The notes under the pieces were generated by a model, which did not search any database, was not told the DNA's origin, and was given only the letters and a program-made list of their open reading frames with translations. The position numbers were made by a program, and so were the translations under genes. A stretch of 64,000 nt of DNA from Sinomicrobium soli (GTDB taxonomy: Bacteria > Bacteroidota > Bacteroidia > Flavobacteriales > Flavobacteriaceae): the NCBI RefSeq assembly GCF_003285545.1, contig NZ_QLNV01000002.1:186001-250000 (forward strand). Reading direction: 5' to 3'. Of this stretch, positions 59,117-64,000 are shown piece after piece. Each line of letters opens with the position of its first letter. Position 1 is the first letter of the stretch.

Positions 59117-62100
59117 TTGAACAGCAATTTACACCAGTTAGAGATCAGGGATTTTGTCACCGACAGTGGTGTACAGACCGGCTGTATCCCGCTTTCATAC
59201 CAGGTTTTCGGACCACCGCCGGGAGAGGCCCCGGTAATCCTGGTCAATCATGCCCTTACCGGAAATTCCGGAGTGGCCGGGGAAAACGGGTGGTGGAAAG
59301 ACCTTATCGGGAAAGGCAAGGGTATCGACACCTCGGTATATACCGTGCTGGCCTTCAACGTTCCCGGTAACGGGTATGACGGTTTTGTCATCGACAATTA
59401 CAAGGATTTTGTGGCACGCGACATGGCGCGCATTTTCCTGCTGGGGCTGGAACAGCTGGGTATCCCGAAATTATTTGCACTGATAGGGGGCTCCCTTGGG
59501 GGTGGCATAGCCTGGGAAATGGCCGTACTGGACCCGGATATTACCGAACACCTTATTCCCATTGCATCCGACTGGAAATCGACCGACTGGCTGATCGCCA
59601 ACTGCCAGGTACAGGAGCAGTTCCTGGTCAACTCCAAAAATCCCGTTCACGATGCCCGTATGCATGCCATGCTGTGCTATCGTACCCCTGCTTCGTTCAA
59701 AACACGGTTTAACAGGACGACCAACGAGGAACTACAGGTCTTTAATGTAGAGAGCTGGCTGCTGCACCACGGCAACAAATTGCAGGAGCGTTTCCAGCTG
59801 GCGGCCTACAAGCTGATGAACCAGCTGCTCAGGACCATCGACGTCACACGCCATCACAGGGAACACTTTAATGTCCTGGAGTCGATCAATGCCAATATTC
59901 ACATCATCGGGGTGGATTCCGACCTCTTTTTTACGGCGGAAGAAAACCGGGAAACCCACAAGCAACTGGCACAGGCCCACGACAGGGTCACCTACGGGGA
60001 AATACATTCCGTACACGGGCACGACGCTTTTTTAATAGAATTCGAACAACTGGAAAAACTCATAGGAGGCATCTTCCGGAAAGGGAAAAACAGCAAGAGA
60101 ATGAAAGTACTGAAGTTTGGCGGAAAATCACTGGCCAACGGAGCAGGCATTACCAATGCACTGCAGATTATAGAGGATAAAATAACGCAGGGAGAAAAGA
60201 TTACCATAGTGGTTTCCGCAAGGGGTAATGCGACCAACGAACTGGAAGACATCCTCGAAAAAGCAGCCGGAGGCGAAGATTACACCACACTACTGAACGC
60301 TTTTAAGGACTATCAGCAGGGCGGTTTTGACTATGTGGACTTCACTGCCGAATTCACCGAACTGGAAAAACTGTTTGAAGGAGTACGACTGCTGGGAGAT
60401 TACAGTTCCAAGATCAAGGATCAGATCCTGTCAAAGGGAGAGGTCATTTCTGCCAGGCTCATTACGGAAGTCCTGAAACACAAAGGATTGCCTGCCGTGT
60501 TTACCGACACCCGAAAGCTTATTAAAACCGATGAAAAATTCGGAAATGCCCAGCCCCTGGAAAAACTGTCCAAGGAAAACGTGCTCCGGCATTTCGAAGC
60601 ACACAACCACGACACCATAAATATCGTAACCGGTTTTATCGCTTCCAACGCCAAAAACGAAACGACGACCCTCGGGAGAAACGGCAGCAATTACACCGCT
60701 TCACTTATCGCCAATTTCCTCGATGCCGAAGAATTGCAGAGTTACACGCATGTGGACGGTATCTTTACCGCCAACCCGGAACTGGTTCCGGATGCACAGC
60801 GCATAGAACAGTTGTCTTATAACGAAGCTAACGAAATGGCCAATTTCGGGGCAACCATACTGCATGCAAAAACCATCATTCCGCTTATCGAAAAAAATAT
60901 CCCGTTACGGATACTCAATACCTTCAACAACGACAATAAGGGAACGCTGATTACCTCTGCACCCAACAAAGAAGGCATAAAATCGCTCTCCGTACTGGAG
61001 GATGTGGCATTGCTCAATCTCGAAGGCCGCGGCCTTCTGGGAAAAGCAGGGGTGGATGCCAGGATCTTCCGGGCGCTCGGCGACAGCAACATCAGTGTCA
61101 GCATTATTTCACAGGGATCTTCGGAACGTGGTATAGGGCTCGTCGTGGATGCGGAAAACGCCACCAGGGCCATTGTGGAACTCGAAAAGGAATTCGAAAA
61201 AGACTTTTATTCGAAAGACGTCAATAAAATCTCTGCCGTAGACGATGTTTCGGTCATATCTATTGTCGGGCAGGACCTGAGCACTTTCCACAAACCGTAC
61301 AACGCCCTGATCCGGAACCAGGTAGTCCCCCTGCTTTTTAACAATACCGTTACCGGGAAAAACGTCAGCCTTGTGGTCAGGAAATCCCAGCTTCACAAAG
61401 CATTGAATGTCATTCACGGGGAAATTTTCGGGATTTCCAAAAAGATCAACATTGCCATTTTCGGGCATGGACTGGTGGGAGGAACGCTTATCGAACAGAT
61501 CCTCTCCTCGGCAGATACTATTGAGAAACGCAAAAATATCCGCCTGAATATTTTCGCGGTAGCCAATTCCCGAAAAGCATTGCTGGACAAAAAGGGCATC
61601 GGGGCAGACTGGAAAGACGCCATCGGGAACAGTGCATCCCCATCGGGAGCAGAAACTGTTATTGCCTATGCCAAAGCACACCACCTCGAAAACCTGATCG
61701 CCATAGACAATACGGCCAGTACGGACTTCGTGGAGCACTACATCGGGCTTGTCGAAAACGGTTTTGACATCGTGTCATCCAACAAAATAGCGAATACCCT
61801 AAGCTATAATTTTTATAAGGAATTGAGGGAAACACTGGACCGGAACCAGAAACAGTATCTTTACGAGACCAACGTAGGTGCCGGCCTGCCGCTTATCGAT
61901 ACCATAAAGCTCCTCCATCTTTCCGGGGAGAATATCACGGGGATCAAAGGGGTATTCTCCGGATCGCTCAGTTACCTGTTCAACACCTTTTCACTGGAAG
62001 ACCGGCCTTTCAGCGGTGTACTGCAGGAAGCTATCGACAACGGGTTTACCGAACCCGACCCGAGGGAGGACCTTTCCGGTAATGATGTGGGAAGAAAACT

Positions 62101-62524
62101 GCTCATCCTGGCACGGGAACTGGACCTGCATAACGAATTCGGTGATATTAAAATCCAGAACCTTATCCCGGAAGCTTCCGGACTTCGCGAGGGCGAGCCT
62201 TCCGATTTCCTGTCGCGCCTGGGTGAACTCGATGCGCCTTACGCAGAAATCAAAGCCAGGCAGGAACCCGGGCATGTTTTGCGGTATATCGGAGAACTTT
62301 CCGGAGACCTGCAACAGGATAAAGGCATCCTCGAGGTAAAACTCGTTTCCGTACCCGAACAGAGTGCCCTTGGCCAGGTCAAAGGTTCCGACTCCATATT
62401 CGAGATCTATACGGAGTCCTACGGTACACGGCCGTTAGTAATCCAGGGTGCCGGCGCAGGGGCCCAGGTAACGGCACGCGGGGTCTTCGGGGACATTCTG
62501 AGACTGGCGGATAAAGGGGAATAA
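59117..62524 (+). CDS. MetX-like acyltransferase / aspartokinase / homoserine dehydrogenase fusion
   Basis: One chain of about 1135 residues from the TTG at 59117. Residues 1-325 form an alpha/beta-hydrolase domain like homoserine O-acetyltransferase, with nucleophile GGSLGGG (Ser126), Asp in VDSDLFF (about 269) and His in HGHDAFL (about 302). An aspartokinase follows, starting at VLKFGGKS (333-338), with ACT domains at about 615-770. Homoserine dehydrogenase begins at IAIFGHGLVGG (about 776) and contains NKIANTLS and YETNVGAGLPLIDT. An in-frame ATG at 60101 lies exactly at the aspartokinase join. The longer frame from 58958 would start inside the riboswitch and is rejected. The product would supply and activate homoserine for methionine. 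Confidence 0.9.
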   Translation: MNSNLHQLEIRDFVTDSGVQTGCIPLSYQVFGPPPGEAPVILVNHALTGNSGVAGENGWWKDLIGKGKGIDTSVYTVLAFNVPGNGYDGFVIDNYKDFVARDMARIFLLGLEQLGIPKLFALIGGSLGGGIAWEMAVLDPDITEHLIPIASDWKSTDWLIANCQVQEQFLVNSKNPVHDARMHAMLCYRTPASFKTRFNRTTNEELQVFNVESWLLHHGNKLQERFQLAAYKLMNQLLRTIDVTRHHREHFNVLESINANIHIIGVDSDLFFTAEENRETHKQLAQAHDRVTYGEIHSVHGHDAFLIEFEQLEKLIGGIFRKGKNSKRMKVLKFGGKSLANGAGITNALQIIEDKITQGEKITIVVSARGNATNELEDILEKAAGGEDYTTLLNAFKDYQQGGFDYVDFTAEFTELEKLFEGVRLLGDYSSKIKDQILSKGEVISARLITEVLKHKGLPAVFTDTRKLIKTDEKFGNAQPLEKLSKENVLRHFEAHNHDTINIVTGFIASNAKNETTTLGRNGSNYTASLIANFLDAEELQSYTHVDGIFTANPELVPDAQRIEQLSYNEANEMANFGATILHAKTIIPLIEKNIPLRILNTFNNDNKGTLITSAPNKEGIKSLSVLEDVALLNLEGRGLLGKAGVDARIFRALGDSNISVSIISQGSSERGIGLVVDAENATRAIVELEKEFEKDFYSKDVNKISAVDDVSVISIVGQDLSTFHKPYNALIRNQVVPLLFNNTVTGKNVSLVVRKSQLHKALNVIHGEIFGISKKINIAIFGHGLVGGTLIEQILSSADTIEKRKNIRLNIFAVANSRKALLDKKGIGADWKDAIGNSASPSGAETVIAYAKAHHLENLIAIDNTASTDFVEHYIGLVENGFDIVSSNKIANTLSYNFYKELRETLDRNQKQYLYETNVGAGLPLIDTIKLLHLSGENITGIKGVFSGSLSYLFNTFSLEDRPFSGVLQEAIDNGFTEPDPREDLSGNDVGRKLLILARELDLHNEFGDIKIQNLIPEASGLREGEPSDFLSRLGELDAPYAEIKARQEPGHVLRYIGELSGDLQQDKGILEVKLVSVPEQSALGQVKGSDSIFEIYTESYGTRPLVIQGAGAGAQVTARGVFGDILRLADKGE

Positions 62525-62581
62525 GGATCAGTCCCGGGAGGTCAAATCCTCGGGAATAACATAATAACACAATAACGGGCA

Positions 62582-63751
62582 ATGAAAAAACAACATTTTG
62601 AAACCGATGCCATACGGACACAGACAGAGCGGACAGAGTTCCTGGAACACACCAGCCCGCTGTACCTGACGTCGAGCTTTATATTTGAAGATGCAGAAGA
62701 CATGAGGGCTTCTTTTGCAGAAGAGAAAGAACGGAACATCTATAGTCGCTTCACCAATCCGAACACCTCGGAGTTCGTAGAGAAAATATGCCACATGGAA
62801 GGAGCCGAAAGCGGGTATGCCTTTGCTACGGGAATGGCTGCGGTGTTTTCCACCTTTGCGGCCCTGCTGAACAGCGGCGACCACATTGTGGCGGCAAGGT
62901 CGGTGTTCGGCTCTACCCATACCCTGTTTACCAAATTTTTACCGAAATGGAATATCAACACTTCCTATTTCAAGGTAAACGAAACGGAAAAGATAACATC
63001 GCTGATCACACCGCAGACAAAAATACTTTTTGCAGAAACCCCGACCAACCCGGCCGTAGACATTCTCGACCTGGAACTATTGGGGGATATCGCAAAAAAG
63101 CACAACCTCATCCTGGTCATCGACAACTGTTTTGCTACCCCTTACCTGCAACAGCCCATAAAATTCGGTGCCGATCTGGTCATCCATTCCGCCACCAAAC
63201 TGATAGACGGACAGGGACGTGTACTGGGAGGGATTACCGTAGGAAAAAAAGAACTTATCAGGGAAATTTACCTGTTCTCGCGCAATACGGGCCCCGCGCT
63301 GTCCCCTTTTAACGCATGGATATTGTCCAAAAGCCTGGAAACCCTGGCGGTAAGGGTAGACAGACATTGTGAAAACGCATTAAAGGTCGCCGGGTTCCTG
63401 GAAGACCATCCGCAGGTCAACTGGGTAAAATACCCCTTCCTGAAATCACACCCGCAGTATGAAGTGGCCAGAAAGCAGATGAATGCGGGAGGAAGTATAG
63501 TGGCCTTCGAAATAAAGGGCGGTGTGGAAGCCGGGCGCAAATTCCTGGATACCATTAAGATGTGCTCCCTTTCTGCCAATCTTGGGGATACCCGGACCAT
63601 AGTGACCCACCCGGCCTCAACCACACACAGCAAACTCAGCGAAGAGGATCGGCTGCAGGTAAGCATTACGGACGGACTGGTAAGGGTTTCCGTGGGACTG
63701 GAAAATGTCGCGGATATTATTGCCGATCTGGACCAGGCTCTCCGGGCTTAA
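62582..63751 (+). CDS. metZ: O-acetyl/O-succinylhomoserine sulfhydrylase
   Basis: A 389-residue PLP enzyme of the Cys/Met metabolism family that makes homocysteine from an activated homoserine and sulfide. The PLP lysine is Lys206 in IHSATKLIDGQGRVLGG; earlier motifs are YSRFTNPNTSEFVEK, ATGMAAVFST and AETPTNPAVD. It starts 57 bases after the fusion gene and is therefore under the same SAM riboswitch. The preceding MetX-like domain suggests that O-acetylhomoserine is the substrate, but this is inferred; metZ is the usual symbol for the sulfhydrylase of this type. Confidence 0.9.
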   Translation: MKKQHFETDAIRTQTERTEFLEHTSPLYLTSSFIFEDAEDMRASFAEEKERNIYSRFTNPNTSEFVEKICHMEGAESGYAFATGMAAVFSTFAALLNSGDHIVAARSVFGSTHTLFTKFLPKWNINTSYFKVNETEKITSLITPQTKILFAETPTNPAVDILDLELLGDIAKKHNLILVIDNCFATPYLQQPIKFGADLVIHSATKLIDGQGRVLGGITVGKKELIREIYLFSRNTGPALSPFNAWILSKSLETLAVRVDRHCENALKVAGFLEDHPQVNWVKYPFLKSHPQYEVARKQMNAGGSIVAFEIKGGVEAGRKFLDTIKMCSLSANLGDTRTIVTHPASTTHSKLSEEDRLQVSITDGLVRVSVGLENVADIIADLDQALRA

Positions 63752-63886
63752 GACACCGGAATAAAAGTTACGTATGATATGCTCCCGGATTTAAAAGTTT
63801 TTTCTAATTTAGAGCAGACAATATAGAAGCTGTCTGAAATTTGTTTAAGGATAAAATTCAGACCGTTTCATAAACCTTTTCTCGTT

Positions 63887-64000
63887 ATGAAAAATTATTT
63901 CGGTGTATTCATACTGGCCATTACCTTTGGTATTGTGGCCGAAAGTAAAGCCCAGAACTTCAGCGGACTCGACAAGAGCCCTGCCGACATTGCCTATTAC
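63887..64000 (+). CDS. DUF2911-like exported protein, N-terminal fragment
   Basis: The first 38 codons of a gene cut by the right edge. A signal peptide (about 1-23, FGVFILAITFGIVAESKAQ) is followed by FSGLDKSPADIAYY, which matches the start of mature DUF2911 proteins (LDKSPMDMAYY type). The function of this family is unknown. The gap after metZ shows only an AT-rich leader. Confidence 0.7.
   Translation, partial: MKNYFGVFILAITFGIVAESKAQNFSGLDKSPADIAYY

Overview
This window looks like chromosome from a member of the Flavobacteriaceae (Bacteroidota). The evidence is a SusC/SusD pair run by an ECF sigma factor and FecR anti-sigma factor, several proteins of Bacteroidota-specific families (DUF4251, DUF5522, DUF2911, PD40/OmpA), -7 promoter boxes of the Bacteroidota type TAnnTTTG, weak ribosome binding sites with frequent TTG/GTG starts, and dispersed intergenic repeats of a kind common in flavobacteria. 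No rRNA, tRNA, phage, IS transposase or CRISPR array was seen. Most of the window is core chromosome.

Layout. 1-9.8 kb: a TPR-type gene fragment, recF, a lipocalin-like lipoprotein, a DUF721 protein, a dispersed repeat (copy 1), ndk, an OmpA/PD40 outer membrane protein, prfC, a methyltransferase, a sugar-nucleotide epimerase and a fragment of an AAA ATPase gene. 10-18.7 kb: a nutrient-uptake locus with an ECF sigma factor, FecR, SusC with an STN signalling domain, SusD, and a secreted calcineurin-like phosphoesterase with six Asp-rich C-terminal repeats. 18.7-29.6 kb: three glycosyltransferases, a TsaC/Sua5 protein, a CCA-adding/HD protein, heme A synthase, a pRiA4b ORF-3-like protein, a nucleoid-associated protein next to a conserved unknown, and a two-gene ABC transporter. 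29.7-31.3 kb: a visibly AT-richer ECF42-type sigma factor with its DGPF/YCII partner. 31.6-38.2 kb: a DUF1800/DUF1501 pair, a PagL-like lipid A deacylase, DUF4251, and a 599-residue conserved protein of unknown function. 38.4-45.9 kb: a candidate structured RNA, uvrB, a SUMF1-fold protein, a Tat-exported Gfo/Idh/MocA oxidoreductase, a thioredoxin, a methyltransferase and a DEDDh exonuclease. 45.9-50.4 kb: acetate metabolism (acs, acetate symporter, DUF4212) with repeat copy 2 in between. 50.6-58.8 kb: DUF4136 lipoprotein, hutU, a 54-residue DUF5522 gene with a TTG start, a small HEKIH-motif protein, an ACC deaminase-like enzyme, a LysM glucosaminidase, hemL and a second Gfo/Idh/MocA enzyme. 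58.8-64 kb: a SAM-I (S-box) riboswitch ahead of a three-part fusion (MetX-like acyltransferase, aspartokinase, homoserine dehydrogenase), then a homoserine-ester sulfhydrylase, forming one methionine-biosynthesis unit; a DUF2911 gene runs off the right edge.

The points most worth following are the SAM-riboswitch methionine operon, whose longest open frame would begin inside the aptamer; the SusCD-phosphoesterase locus with altered metal-site residues; the 599-residue unknown protein; the candidate small RNA before uvrB; and two oppositely oriented copies of a roughly 300-bp repeat 45 kb apart that sit among REP-like palindromes, one of which supplies the stop codon of the acetate symporter gene. 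All family names come from reading the sequence by eye; no database search was run.
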